A stretch of DNA of 64,000 nucleotides from Guptibacillus spartinae (lineage in GTDB: Bacteria > Bacillota > Bacilli > Bacillales > Guptibacillaceae): assembly GCF_028610625.1 (NCBI RefSeq), contig NZ_JAQQWU010000009.1, positions 1 to 64,000 on the forward strand, written 5' to 3'. A program made the translations under genes and the position numbers. Of this stretch, positions 44,302 through 52,889 are shown in pieces. Every line of letters begins with the position of its first letter. Within the stretch, counting starts at the first letter, position 1. The notes under the pieces were generated by a model that was not told the origin of the DNA, did not search any database, and saw only the letters and a program-made list of their open reading frames with translations.

Positions 44302-45606
44302 ATGGAAAACTACCAAGAACTTACACTAAAGCAAAAATCATTTTTCCGAAGTGGAAAAACAAAAGATGTAGCCTTTCGAATCGATGCGTTAACAAGATTA
44401 AGAGAGCTCATGTCATCTCATGAACAAGACATTATTGCCGCTCTTAAAGCAGATTTAAATAAACCTGAACCAGAAACAAAGCGCGCGGAGATTGGTCTTG
44501 TCTTAGGGGAAATTAATTTCATGATTGAGAATTTATCTTCGTGGTCAACACCAAATAAAGTGGAAACACCATCTACTCATGCAGGCGCAACTAGCTTCAT
44601 TGTTCCTGAACCATACGGCTCAGCACTTGTCATCGCTCCGTGGAACTATCCGGTTCAGCTAGCTGTTGCACCTCTAGCTGGAGCGATTGCGGCTGGGAAC
44701 TGTGCTGTCTTAAAACCTTCAGAATTAACACCTCATACTTCTCATCTTTTAGCTAAGATGATTAACGAGAATTTCCCTGAAGAATTCTTGCGCGTTGTTG
44801 AAGGAGAAGTGGAAACAAGCACAGCTCTTCTCAAAGAAAAATTTGATTATATCTTTTTTACTGGTAGTACCGGCGTTGGAAAAATTGTGGCAGAGGCAGC
44901 AGCGAAGCATTTAACCCCAATGACACTTGAGTTAGGTGGGAAAAGCCCGGTAATTGTGCACGAAGATGCGGACATTGATGAAGCCGCAGCGCGCATTGCA
45001 CGAGGTAAATTTGCGAATGCAGGGCAAACGTGCGTAGCCCCGGATTATCTTTTTGTCCATCGAAAAGTAAAAGATGGGTTGATTCGAAAGATGAAAGAAG
45101 TCATCACCAACACATACGGAGAGAATGTTTCAGAAAATCATGATTTTCCACACGTGGTGAGTGAACGTCATTTTGATCGTTTGAATGAATTCTTAAGTAA
45201 TGGTGAAGTAGTTGCTGGAGGTCATTCTGACAAATCACGTTTATTCATCGAACCAACCATTTTAGATCAAATTTCTTGGGAAGATCCTGTGATGCAAGAT
45301 GAGATCTTTGGACCTATTCTACCCGTTCTTGTCTATGACGAAATTTCAGAAGCGATTGATGCCGTAGTAGAACGCCCAAAACCATTAGCACTCTATCTTT
45401 TCTCTGATAATGAAGACGTGCAAGAGAATGTGTTAACTACCATTTCATTTGGTGGTGGAGCAATCAACGATACGATCAATCATATGACTTCACACTACCT
45501 TCCGTTTGGCGGCGTAGGCAATAGCGGTATGGGGGCTTATCATGGAAAAGCTAGTTTTGATACGTTCTCACACTTTAAGAGCATATTGAAACGCTCGAAT
45601 AAATAA
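44302..45606 (+). CDS. Aldehyde dehydrogenase (class 3, YwdH-like)
   Basis: A 434-residue NAD(P)-dependent aldehyde dehydrogenase of the short, class-3 branch. The Rossmann loop FTGSTGVGK, general-base motif LELGGKSP and nucleophile in NAGQTCVAPDY are present, as is PFGGVGNSGMGAYHG near the C-terminus. The start after AAAGGAG is used although the frame is open to 44209. Likely detoxifies fatty or aromatic aldehydes; monocistronic. Confidence 0.92.
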   Translation: MENYQELTLKQKSFFRSGKTKDVAFRIDALTRLRELMSSHEQDIIAALKADLNKPEPETKRAEIGLVLGEINFMIENLSSWSTPNKVETPSTHAGATSFIVPEPYGSALVIAPWNYPVQLAVAPLAGAIAAGNCAVLKPSELTPHTSHLLAKMINENFPEEFLRVVEGEVETSTALLKEKFDYIFFTGSTGVGKIVAEAAAKHLTPMTLELGGKSPVIVHEDADIDEAAARIARGKFANAGQTCVAPDYLFVHRKVKDGLIRKMKEVITNTYGENVSENHDFPHVVSERHFDRLNEFLSNGEVVAGGHSDKSRLFIEPTILDQISWEDPVMQDEIFGPILPVLVYDEISEAIDAVVERPKPLALYLFSDNEDVQENVLTTISFGGGAINDTINHMTSHYLPFGGVGNSGMGAYHGKASFDTFSHFKSILKRSNK

Positions 45607-45714
45607 AAAGGCATACTCTCATGCTTTATGATCCTTCATAAAGGGTATATGACGTAAGTAGACAATATTAAAACTTAGGTTAATAGGTTACTATACGTAG
45701 AAAGGGTGTCTAGA

Positions 45715-46365
45715 ATGAAAGTACTTATTGTTGGAGCAAATGGTCAGATTGGGAAGCATTTGACTTCTTTAATTAAAGAGCATAACGATTTGGAAGCGAA
45801 AGTAATGATTCGTAAAGAAGAGCAGGCCTCTTACTTTAAAGATTTAGGGGCAGAAACCGCTGTAGTTGATTTAGAAGAAGACGTTAACGCTATTGCGAAA
45901 GCGGCTGAAGGCGTGGATGCGATCGTCTTTACAGCAGGTTCTGGTCCAAATACTGGTGCTGATAAAACGATGTTAGTTGATCTAGATGGAGCTGTAAAAA
46001 CAATTGAGGCAGCGAAAGAAGCTGGGGTAAAACGTTTTGTGATGATCAGTTCTTATGACACAACGCGAGAAGCGATTCAGTCTGCTCCATCTTCATTTTC
46101 ACCTTATGTAGCAGCGAAGCATTATGCAGATGAATGGTTGCGAGCAACGGATTTAGACTATACGATCATCCACCCGGGTGCCCTAACGAATGATCAGGGA
46201 ATAGGCAAGGTCAATGCCGCTACTCGAGTCGAAAGAAATGAAATTCCTCGGGAAGATGTTGCGAGAGTGATCGTAACGACCTTAGAAAACAATGCGACGA
46301 TTGGTAAGGAATTTCAAGTCGTGACAGGAAATGACCCAATTAAAGAAAGCATCAATTCACTATAA
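45715..46365 (+). CDS. NAD(P)-binding SDR-like protein (YhfK type)
   Basis: A 216-residue atypical short-chain dehydrogenase (NAD(P)H-binding PF13460 group). GANGQIGKHL is the dinucleotide loop, followed by VFTAGSGPNTGAD, MISSYDT and YVAAKHYADEWL, where Y-x-x-x-K could be catalytic. B. subtilis YhfK is the nearest remembered relative; substrate unknown. ATG 45715 is 6 nt from AAAGGGTG, while the upstream GTG lies in that site. Confidence 0.88.
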   Translation: MKVLIVGANGQIGKHLTSLIKEHNDLEAKVMIRKEEQASYFKDLGAETAVVDLEEDVNAIAKAAEGVDAIVFTAGSGPNTGADKTMLVDLDGAVKTIEAAKEAGVKRFVMISSYDTTREAIQSAPSSFSPYVAAKHYADEWLRATDLDYTIIHPGALTNDQGIGKVNAATRVERNEIPREDVARVIVTTLENNATIGKEFQVVTGNDPIKESINSL

Positions 46366-46399
46366 TGATAATGTGATCTTTAAAAAAAAAGTTGCATTA

Positions 46400-46436
46400 A
46401 ACAAAGCCCCTTGCGTACACGCAAGGGGCTTTGTTT
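46400..46436. terminator. Strong bidirectional terminator
   Basis: AACAAAGCCCCTTGCG pairs with CGCAAGGGGCTTTGTT around TACA, 16 bp perfect. Confidence 0.9.
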
Positions 46437-46536
46437 TGAATGGTTCATTATAACTTCATTTTCACGCCCAATACTCTCCAACGCTATAAAAAAAGTTCTT
46501 AAATAAGGATGTTTACCAAATATTTCTTCGTGAATA

Positions 46537-46570
46537 AAAAACCACCAGGGACTCTTCCTGATGGTTTTTA
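46537..46570 (-). terminator. Terminator of the first YjcZ gene
   Basis: AAAACCACCAGG and CCTGATGGTTTT form the stem with a 7-nt loop. It has a near duplicate at 46914–46944. Confidence 0.8.
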
Positions 46571-46576
46571 TGATTA

Positions 46577-46744
46577 TTAGCAATCTTTACCGTTAACGAA
46601 AGCAGCGCCAATGATAATAAGAAGAATGAACAATACAACGATTAACGCAAAGCCATTCCCGTAACGAGCGCCACCAACCTGGTTTCCGCAACCGCCGTAT
46701 CCAGCGCCACCAACCTGGTTTCCACATCCGTAACCATAACTCAT
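46577..46744 (-). CDS. YjcZ family sporulation-associated microprotein, copy 1
   Basis: A 55-residue peptide. The N-terminus has two copies of [11 protein letters not shown], rich in Gly/Tyr/Cys, then a hydrophobic membrane segment [18 protein letters not shown] and NGKDC. It belongs to the YjcZ family (tiny transmembrane proteins common in spore formers, often in tandem). AAAGGAG precedes ATG 46744. The paralogue at 46954 differs mainly by one Ile/Val exchange. Confidence 0.88.
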   Translation of the reverse strand: MSYGYGCGNQVGGAGYGGCGNQVGGARYGNGFALIVVLFILLIIIGAAFVNGKDC

Positions 46745-46913
46745 GAAATCAACTCCTTTATTGGTTCTTCTGTAGTGTATGAAGGAAGAGCAGTTCCTGT
46801 TTAGGTATTGGACTAGTTTCCTACAAGTTAGGTAAATAATAGAGCAAACTTCCACTACCGACTGGCATTGAAGTTCCTCTTGTTAACGCAACAAGAATTT
46901 ACTCTATAAAGAA

Positions 46914-46946
46914 AAAACCACCAGGGAGTTTCCCCGATGGTTTTAA
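46914..46946 (-). terminator. Terminator of the second YjcZ gene
   Basis: AAAACCACCAGGG and CCCCGATGGTTTT with a short loop; duplicated together with the gene. Confidence 0.8.
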
Positions 46947-46953
46947 TAAGGTA

Positions 46954-47121
46954 TTAGCAATCCTTTCCATTAACAAAAGCAGCGCCAACGATGATAAGAA
47001 GAATGAACAATACAACGATTAGCGCAAAGCCATTCCCGTAACGAGCACCACCAACCTGGTTTCCGCAACCGCCGTATCCAGCGCCACCAACCTGGTTTCC
47101 ACATCCGTAACCATAACTCAT
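46954..47121 (-). CDS. YjcZ family sporulation-associated microprotein, copy 2
   Basis: Identical to copy 1 over nearly all 55 residues, with LLIIVGAAF in place of LLIIIGAAF. Its ribosome binding site, promoter-proximal DNA and terminator are also near copies, so the unit of duplication was the whole transcription unit of about 370 bp. Confidence 0.88.
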   Translation of the reverse strand: MSYGYGCGNQVGGAGYGGCGNQVGGARYGNGFALIVVLFILLIIVGAAFVNGKDC

Positions 47122-47238
47122 GAAATCATCTCCTTTCATTGGTTCTTCTGTAGTGTATGAAGGAGAACGAGAAGGTGCGTAGGTGTTGGACTAGTTAAAG
47201 AAAAGATAGGTGAACTGCTGGAACGATTTAAGAAATAA

Positions 47239-47266
47239 AAACCCCTGCTTGATCGCAGGGGTTTCT
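47239..47266 (-). terminator. Terminator of the SDR gene
   Basis: AAACCCCTGC pairs with GCAGGGGTTT around TTGATC, directly after the stop codon of the minus-strand SDR gene. Confidence 0.88.
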
Positions 47267-47271
47267 TAACA

Positions 47272-48021
47272 CTATTTAAATGAAGCGTATCCTTCATCAG
47301 CCATGACGACACTACCGTTAATTGCGCTAGCTTCTTCTAATGAAAGAAGGTAGACAGCGTCAGCTAGCTGTTCAGGATCAGTTAGTTTATTGCCAATTAC
47401 TTTTGCTTTCATGCCATCAATCAAGCCTTTATCACGATATCCTTGAACAATCGGAGTATCGACAACGCCTGGCGCGATACCAACGACGCGAATACCGTAG
47501 GGTGCTAAATCAAGTGCGGCCGATTTCGTCATCATATTGACCGCTCCTTTTGTTGCATGGTAAGCAAACGTAGCAGGGGAGGCGAGGACACCAAAAACAG
47601 ATGTCGTATTAATAATGACGCCTTTGATATTTAGTTCCTTCATTTTTTTAGCGGCAGCCATGATGCCGTAAGCGACGCCGTGCTGGTTAATGTCGATTAC
47701 TTTATGATAATCATTTAGATCAAAATCTGGAAGTGGAGTGGGACGCCCGATTCCAGCGTTATTAAACATCACGTCAATAGTACCAAACTGATCAACGGTT
47801 TTTTCGATAAGGGCTTCTACATCTTCATAGCTAGAAACGTCGGTTTTAACGAAGAGTGCAACTCCACCGTCTGCTTCGATTAACTCCACAGTTTCTTTCC
47901 CTTTTGTTTCATCATAATCAGCAACAACAACCTTGTCACCTTTTCGAGCAAATTTTAAACATGTTTGTCTTCCAATTCCGCTTGCTCCACCAGTGATTAC
48001 TACTACTCTAGTTGTAGCCAT
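47272..48021 (-). CDS. Short-chain dehydrogenase/reductase
   Basis: A classical SDR of 249 residues: cofactor loop TGGASGIGRQT, an Asp (VVADYDE) after strand 2 that favours NAD(H), NNAGIG, catalytic Ser in INTTSVFG and Y-x-x-x-K in FAYHATKGA. Substrate cannot be told. It is divergent from a LysR regulator with symmetrical sites between them, so the two form a regulator–target pair. Confidence 0.92.
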   Translation of the reverse strand: MATTRVVVITGGASGIGRQTCLKFARKGDKVVVADYDETKGKETVELIEADGGVALFVKTDVSSYEDVEALIEKTVDQFGTIDVMFNNAGIGRPTPLPDFDLNDYHKVIDINQHGVAYGIMAAAKKMKELNIKGVIINTTSVFGVLASPATFAYHATKGAVNMMTKSAALDLAPYGIRVVGIAPGVVDTPIVQGYRDKGLIDGMKAKVIGNKLTDPEQLADAVYLLSLEEASAINGSVVMADEGYASFK

Positions 48022-48077
48022 ATCTAACGACCCCTTTTTAGAAGTATGATTTCTTATCTTTAGTTTAACACTGCTTG

Positions 48078-48118
48078 TATTTAAACAATATTTAAATATC
48101 GTTATACTTAGTTAAGTA
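48078..48118. promoter_or_regulatory. Two palindromes between SDR and LysR genes
   Basis: TATTTAAA-CAATA-TTTAAATA (48078–48098) and TACTTA-GT-TAAGTA (48105–48118) are both perfect inverted repeats. They lie in the 117-bp gap between divergent genes. LysR-type proteins bind T-N11-A palindromes, so these are candidate activation and autoregulation sites. Confidence 0.6.
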
Positions 48119-48138
48119 ATGCTTAAGGATGTGAGAGA

Positions 48139-49029
48139 ATGAATGTCGAACAAATGGAATATATGGTAACGGTTGCAAATTTGGGTTCACTATCAAATGC
48201 TGCGAAGGAGCTACATATCAGTTTATCAGCAATAAGTCAGTCAATTAGTAAAGTGGAGAGTGAGATAGGGTTAAAAATATTTGTTCGTAATCGATCAGGT
48301 GCAACGTTAACTTCTCAAGGGGAGCACATTGTAGCGAAAGCGAGAGAAGTATTAATAAAGGTAGGAGAACTTAAAGAAGAAGTGAACCGTCAATTAGATA
48401 TGCTGAGCGGGGAGTTAAAAATCGCAACGATCCCTGGGCCGATCCATTTGCTAGTTGACGTGGTTTCACGGTTTAAACGAACCTATCCTAACGTGAAGCT
48501 TGAAATTTACGAAAATGGTCCCGTGAAAATAATCGAAGAAGTTTATCAAAAACAGCTTGATTTAGGTCTTATCTTAATCTCGAATCGACTCATTGAAAAA
48601 CATCATAAGCTTTCTTTTGAAAAAATAAAAGAAGGAAAAATGGTTGTAGGAGTAAGAAAGGAATCCTCCTTAGCTAGAAAAGAGACCATTAAGCCAGAAG
48701 ATCTTATCCATGAAACGCTAGTCCTATATAATGATGAGTACATTCATCAATATGTCACAGAAACGTTATCTAACTATGGAGTTCCTGATATTTTGTTCAC
48801 CACTAACAACACTGATGCAATAAAAAATGCGGTGAAGCGAGGACTAGCTGTAACCCTTGGGATTGATTATTCCTTTGACAATAGGGAATTAAGAGAGCGG
48901 GAAATTGTCATGGTAGACATTGAGGAGGGGGAGCATGAAAGCGTGTTTCTTGCTCTTGTTAGCCATCGTGAAGGAAAAGCAAATCGCGTTGGGAAAGAAT
49001 TTGTATCAAGTATAAAAAAGCATTTCTAA
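48139..49029 (+). CDS. LysR family transcriptional regulator
   Basis: A 296-residue regulator: N-terminal winged HTH (SLSNAAKELHISLSAISQSISKVE) and a C-terminal periplasmic-binding-like effector domain. It most likely controls the divergent SDR gene. The effector is unknown. Its terminator (GGTTC/GAACC near 49038–49054) overlaps the end of the convergent desR. Confidence 0.92.
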   Translation: MNVEQMEYMVTVANLGSLSNAAKELHISLSAISQSISKVESEIGLKIFVRNRSGATLTSQGEHIVAKAREVLIKVGELKEEVNRQLDMLSGELKIATIPGPIHLLVDVVSRFKRTYPNVKLEIYENGPVKIIEEVYQKQLDLGLILISNRLIEKHHKLSFEKIKEGKMVVGVRKESSLARKETIKPEDLIHETLVLYNDEYIHQYVTETLSNYGVPDILFTTNNTDAIKNAVKRGLAVTLGIDYSFDNRELREREIVMVDIEEGEHESVFLALVSHREGKANRVGKEFVSSIKKHF

Positions 49030-49043
49030 AAAAGAGCCGGTTC

Positions 49044-49643
49044 TTATTTGAACCAGCCCTTTTCCTTAAAGCGTGAGATCGCTTCGATTCGGTTTGTGAC
49101 TTCTAATTTATCGAGAATGACTGAAATATAATTACGAACCGTTCCTGGAGTGATGTAAAGTTCACTTGAGATATCTTTCGTATTTTTACCATCAGCCATC
49201 AGTTGAATGACCTGCTTTTCCCGTTCGGTTAAGGGATTTTCATTGCTAAAAGCAAGATCAACCAGTTCAGGAGCGAAAATTCGCTGTCCTTCCATAATCT
49301 TTCTAATGGAGCTAGCCAGTTCATCACTAGGGCTGTCTTTTAGAAGGTAACCACTAACGCCAGCTTTCCGCGCTCGCTCAAAATAACCAGCGCGTGCAAA
49401 AGTGGTAAGAATGATAATTTTGCATGATTCATTGCTTAGTTCTTCAGCAGCATCCAGTCCGCTTTTAAGAGGCATTTCAATATCCATAATACAAATATCA
49501 GGTTTCAATTCTTTCACTAGAGAGATTGCTTCTTCCCCATTTGTCGCCTGACCAACAACTTCCATTCCTTCTTCTAGATCGAGTAGAGAGCCAAGCGCTC
49601 CAAGGAGCATACGTTGATCTTCCGCAAGTACGATGCGTATCAC
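49044..49643 (-). CDS. desR: Response regulator DesR
   Basis: A 199-residue NarL/LuxR-type response regulator. D54 in CIMDIEMP is the phosphorylation site; the C-terminal LuxR HTH has LTEREKQVIQLMADG and TPGTVRNYISVILDKL. Length and phospho-Asp number equal those of B. subtilis DesR, which activates the desaturase gene in the cold. It overlaps desK by 4 nt. Confidence 0.95.
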   Translation of the reverse strand: MIRIVLAEDQRMLLGALGSLLDLEEGMEVVGQATNGEEAISLVKELKPDICIMDIEMPLKSGLDAAEELSNESCKIIILTTFARAGYFERARKAGVSGYLLKDSPSDELASSIRKIMEGQRIFAPELVDLAFSNENPLTEREKQVIQLMADGKNTKDISSELYITPGTVRNYISVILDKLEVTNRIEAISRFKEKGWFK

Positions 49644-50776
49644 ACCGATCCCTCCTGTTCTTTTTGTTGAATCACATTGGGTACGCGAATGTTTAAAATA
49701 GTGCCATTGGAGGATTCAATTTCAAGCGATCCGTTAACAAATTCAAGCCGTTCTCTCATGCCCTGTAGCCCATGACCTCTATACGATGTCGTGCCGTTCT
49801 GAAGCCCGGTACCGTTGTCTTCTACTTTAATGAGTACATCGGTTGGAGATTGTTCGATCAGAATGCGACACCTTGATGCATTACTGTGTTTCACGATATT
49901 TGTCACGGCTTCTTTCAGGCACATACTTAAGACATTTTCAACGAGTAACGGGGTGTTTTCAAGCTGATGGTTGCCCTCGAGTCGAAACTCCATTTCAGCT
50001 GCTTGCAAAATTTGTTGTACGCGTAGTAATTCATCTTCAAGTCTCGCTCCGCGCATATTTGAAACCATTTCGCGAACTTCCTTTAAAGCGGTTCTTGCTG
50101 TTTGTCTAATATCATGAATTTCATTAATAGCTGCATCTGGTTTTACTGGAATGAGCTTTCTGGCTAAATCACTTTTTAAACCGATCATGGATAACTTTTG
50201 GCCCAGTGTATCATGTAAATCTCGGGCGATTCGTTCTCTTTCTTCTATGACCATTAACTGTGAAATTTTCTCGTTTGCGCTTTGCAATTGTTGTTCAAGC
50301 CGGTGCTGTTTATTACGATAGCGAATCGTAAAGGGGAGAAGAGCCACACCTAGCACACAGATGAAGATAAATGGAAGCTGTGGAAGCAAAGAATCATCAT
50401 GAGTGAAGAAAATAATGATCGTGGCTGCAATCGTTGTTGTTAAATGAACGATGTAGAGTGAGAGAAAGCCTGCTTTGTTCTCAATACTCCCAATGAAAAA
50501 CGCTAAAAATAGAGCGAAGTATACGTACCCAAATAAGATTGTCATCACGATACTAATCGCCATTTCAATGCTGACCCATAAATAGACTAATTTGCTATTC
50601 GATATGAATGACAAACGATAAGATAAGAAAAACAGTAGGATAACAAAGATGCCGATTGTAATTTCAATTGCCGATGATGATCGGAAAATAAAAAAGAATG
50701 GAAGTAGACAAAAAATAATCCATACATAAGAACTGATCCCAGTGTTCTTAGGAATGATATGATACCAACTTTGCAT
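49640..50776 (-). CDS. desK: Thermosensor histidine kinase DesK
   Basis: A 378-residue membrane kinase with about five hydrophobic segments (10–150) and a HisKA_3/HATPase core. The phospho-acceptor is H188 in ARDLHDTLGQ, the same number as in B. subtilis DesK; the N box is LKEAVTNIVKHS. DesK senses membrane thickening on cooling. The frame is open to 50818, but AAAGGAG precedes ATG 50776. Confidence 0.95.
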   Translation of the reverse strand: MQSWYHIIPKNTGISSYVWIIFCLLPFFFIFRSSSAIEITIGIFVILLFFLSYRLSFISNSKLVYLWVSIEMAISIVMTILFGYVYFALFLAFFIGSIENKAGFLSLYIVHLTTTIAATIIIFFTHDDSLLPQLPFIFICVLGVALLPFTIRYRNKQHRLEQQLQSANEKISQLMVIEERERIARDLHDTLGQKLSMIGLKSDLARKLIPVKPDAAINEIHDIRQTARTALKEVREMVSNMRGARLEDELLRVQQILQAAEMEFRLEGNHQLENTPLLVENVLSMCLKEAVTNIVKHSNASRCRILIEQSPTDVLIKVEDNGTGLQNGTTSYRGHGLQGMRERLEFVNGSLEIESSNGTILNIRVPNVIQQKEQEGSV

Positions 50777-50824
50777 AGGGATCTCCTTTCGATGCGCTAT
50801 GGTTACAGGATATACCATCTGAAT

Positions 50825-50835
50825 GTGCCTGTCAC
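50825..50835. repeat. Dispersed GTGCCTGTCAC motif, copy 2
   Basis: The exact 11-mer lies 49 bp upstream of desK, in the gap after the des terminator. Flanks differ from the other two copies. Confidence 0.55.
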
Positions 50836-50864
50836 TTTTAGTACAATTTCTTTAGAGATATTGA

Positions 50865-50891
50865 AAAACCCATCCAAGCTGAATGGGTTTT
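50865..50891 (-). terminator. Terminator of des
   Basis: AAAACCCA and TGGGTTTT flank an 11-nt loop just beyond the des stop codon, separating des from desKR. Confidence 0.75.
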
Positions 50892-50899
50892 CAATAAGG

Positions 50900-51958
50900 C
50901 TATTTTTCCTGGAAGCTCGGTCTTTTCGTAGTCATCATCGCAAGCTTTGAAGGATTCTTAAGAAGAGGTTTTACTTCTTTAAAGGTAACAAACGTTTTAT
51001 TCTTCGTGTCATAGAGACGGAATCGAATCGATTCAAGACTTGATCCTAACGTAATTGTTGTTGCCTTATGCAATGGTGGCGTTGATTCATGCGCCTTCTC
51101 TAAATGATAGTTAGGCACTCTCGGGCTTAGATGGTGGACATGGTGATAACCGATACTACCAGAAACCCATTGAAGAAGTTTAGGTAGCTTATAGTAAGAG
51201 CTACCATCAACAGCTGCTTTTACAAAGTCCCACTCGGTTTCATCTTCATAGTAAGAGTCCTCAAATTGATGCTGAACATAGAACAGCCAGATTCCAAGTG
51301 ACCCTGCAACATAAAGAATTGGAAGTTGAATGATAAGAAACGCTTCCCAACCAATCGCAAGAATTAATAAAGAATAAATCGCTACGACTGATGCATTGGT
51401 AATGTATGTGCTCATACGCTCTTTACGTTTTGCGTCTTTACGATTAAAACGGTTAGCAATAAGGAACAGATAGATTGGTCCAAGACCAAACATAACGATC
51501 GGATTACGATAGAGACGGTAAGCGAGTCTTCCCCAGAAAGAAGCAGCTGCATACTCTTCAACCGTCATGACCCAGATATCACCGGTGCCGCGCTTATCTA
51601 AGTTTCCACTCGTCGCGTGATGGATGTTATGCTCACGTTTCCATTTTTCAAAAGGAAATAGTGTAATGATTCCTGAAATCGTCCCAACAATTCGGTTTGC
51701 TTTTTGACTTTTGAAAAACGAGCCATGGGTACAATCGTGAAAAATGATGAAGATTCGAACAACAAATCCTCCTGCAATCATCGCAAGTGGAACGGCTAAC
51801 CAGGCAGAAATGCTTAAGCTTTGATAGGCTAGAAACCATAGCAATAAGAATGGAAGAAGGGTGTTCAAGAGCTGTCGTACCCCTACGACCGTGTCGGGCT
51901 TTGCGAAAGTTGATACACTTTTTTTCAATTCTTTTTGTTTTTGTTTTTGTTCATTCAT
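50900..51958 (-). CDS. des: Acyl-lipid desaturase Des
   Basis: A 352-residue membrane fatty-acid desaturase, the same length as B. subtilis Des (delta-5). The three histidine boxes are HDCTH (74–78), HNIHH (near 110) and HHVHH (near 275). It introduces double bonds into membrane phospholipids after cold shock. It lies directly before desKR as in B. subtilis. The N-terminus is a lysine/glutamine-rich stretch. Confidence 0.95.
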   Translation of the reverse strand: MNEQKQKQKELKKSVSTFAKPDTVVGVRQLLNTLLPFLLLWFLAYQSLSISAWLAVPLAMIAGGFVVRIFIIFHDCTHGSFFKSQKANRIVGTISGIITLFPFEKWKREHNIHHATSGNLDKRGTGDIWVMTVEEYAAASFWGRLAYRLYRNPIVMFGLGPIYLFLIANRFNRKDAKRKERMSTYITNASVVAIYSLLILAIGWEAFLIIQLPILYVAGSLGIWLFYVQHQFEDSYYEDETEWDFVKAAVDGSSYYKLPKLLQWVSGSIGYHHVHHLSPRVPNYHLEKAHESTPPLHKATTITLGSSLESIRFRLYDTKNKTFVTFKEVKPLLKNPSKLAMMTTKRPSFQEK

Positions 51959-52021
51959 ATGGTTACCCCTTTGTTAGGCATAGTTAATATAACGTTAACC
52001 CTAATGATAGAGGATAGAATG

Positions 52022-52067
52022 TCATGGTGTAAGACACAAACGTCAGGACATCACCATGATAAATGTC
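52022..52067 (-). promoter_or_regulatory. Candidate DesR-binding region
   Basis: TCATGGTG (52022–52029) and CACCATGA (52052–52059) are inverted repeats, and GACAT...ATGTC (52047–52067) forms a second symmetrical element. They are 64–109 bp upstream of des. The position fits a DesR activator site; the match to the B. subtilis site was judged from memory only. Confidence 0.45.
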
Positions 52068-52106
52068 ATAGGTTTGTTGGGGATAAAAGGAAAAAGTGCA
52101 TGCGGT

Positions 52107-52802
52107 TTAAAAACCAGTGTGCACTTCTTGTTTTGCATGTGTAACTTGTTCTATGTATTGATGTGTTTTTATCGCCATGATTAGAATGACGCCGCCGAAG
52201 GCATAACCTGCGAGAACGTCGGTTGTATAGTGTTCTCCAGTTGTAATACGACTAACGCCAACGATCAGAAGTAATAAGGTGACGATGATGAAGCAAACGG
52301 TTTTTAATAATGTATGGGAAGAGTGACGATCAATCAAATAAACGATGAGTCCATACATAATTAAACCAACCATTACATGCCCGCTTGGGAAGCTATACCC
52401 ATCTTCAAACACATTCACTGCTGGTCTCTCCCTTTGGGTCCAAATCTTGATAGCCTTGTTCAAGACGTTACCGCCCATGACAAAAACTACCATTGTGATC
52501 ATACCGGCATAATCTTTTTTTAATAACCACAAGAATAAGATCGTCATAAGAGAAATAGCAATAATTGCTGGTTTAGATGCAAAAAAGGAGGCGAGTTCAA
52601 ATAAATGTAACCATTCCGTCGATACCGCACTTGTTACATACTGATAAAAGGCGAGGTCGATTGGAAATGAGTTGCTTTGTAAGACGTTGCCTGTAAAAAA
52701 CGTGATTGTGCCGAGACAAACTAAAAACAATGTGAGGAGTAGAGGGGTTTGGGTTTTGCTAGTTCTTATTGTTTTCACCTCCCTAAAAAATGACTTTCTC
52801 AT
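52107..52802 (-). CDS. PAP2-family membrane phosphatase
   Basis: A membrane phosphatase with the three PAP2 motifs: KIWTQRERP, SFPSGHVM and SRITTGEHYTTD. About six membrane helices. Substrates of relatives are phosphatidylglycerophosphate, undecaprenyl pyrophosphate or phosphatidic acid. The start is unclear: ATG 52802 has no Shine–Dalgarno, whereas AGGGAGGTG lies six bases before an in-frame ATA at 52769. The N-terminal ~11 residues given here may not exist. Confidence 0.85.
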   Translation of the reverse strand: MRKSFFREVKTIRTSKTQTPLLLTLFLVCLGTITFFTGNVLQSNSFPIDLAFYQYVTSAVSTEWLHLFELASFFASKPAIIAISLMTILFLWLLKKDYAGMITMVVFVMGGNVLNKAIKIWTQRERPAVNVFEDGYSFPSGHVMVGLIMYGLIVYLIDRHSSHTLLKTVCFIIVTLLLLIVGVSRITTGEHYTTDVLAGYAFGGVILIMAIKTHQYIEQVTHAKQEVHTGF

Positions 52803-52841
52803 TATAAGCATTTTCTTTTAAAAAGGATAGGTAAATAACAA

Positions 52842-52878
52842 AAGTCCCCCGAACCTTCTTTACAGAGGTTTCGAGGGA
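52842..52878 (-). terminator. Terminator of hxlAB
   Basis: On the minus strand CCCTCGAAACC pairs imperfectly with GGTTCGGGGG and is followed by a T-rich stretch. Confidence 0.7.
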
Positions 52879-52889
52879 TGTGAAAAAAA

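Noticed and set aside
45606-45706. Possible hairpin between the aldehyde dehydrogenase and YhfK-like genes
   Set aside because: Only weak, short pairing without a T-run; not enough to call a terminator.
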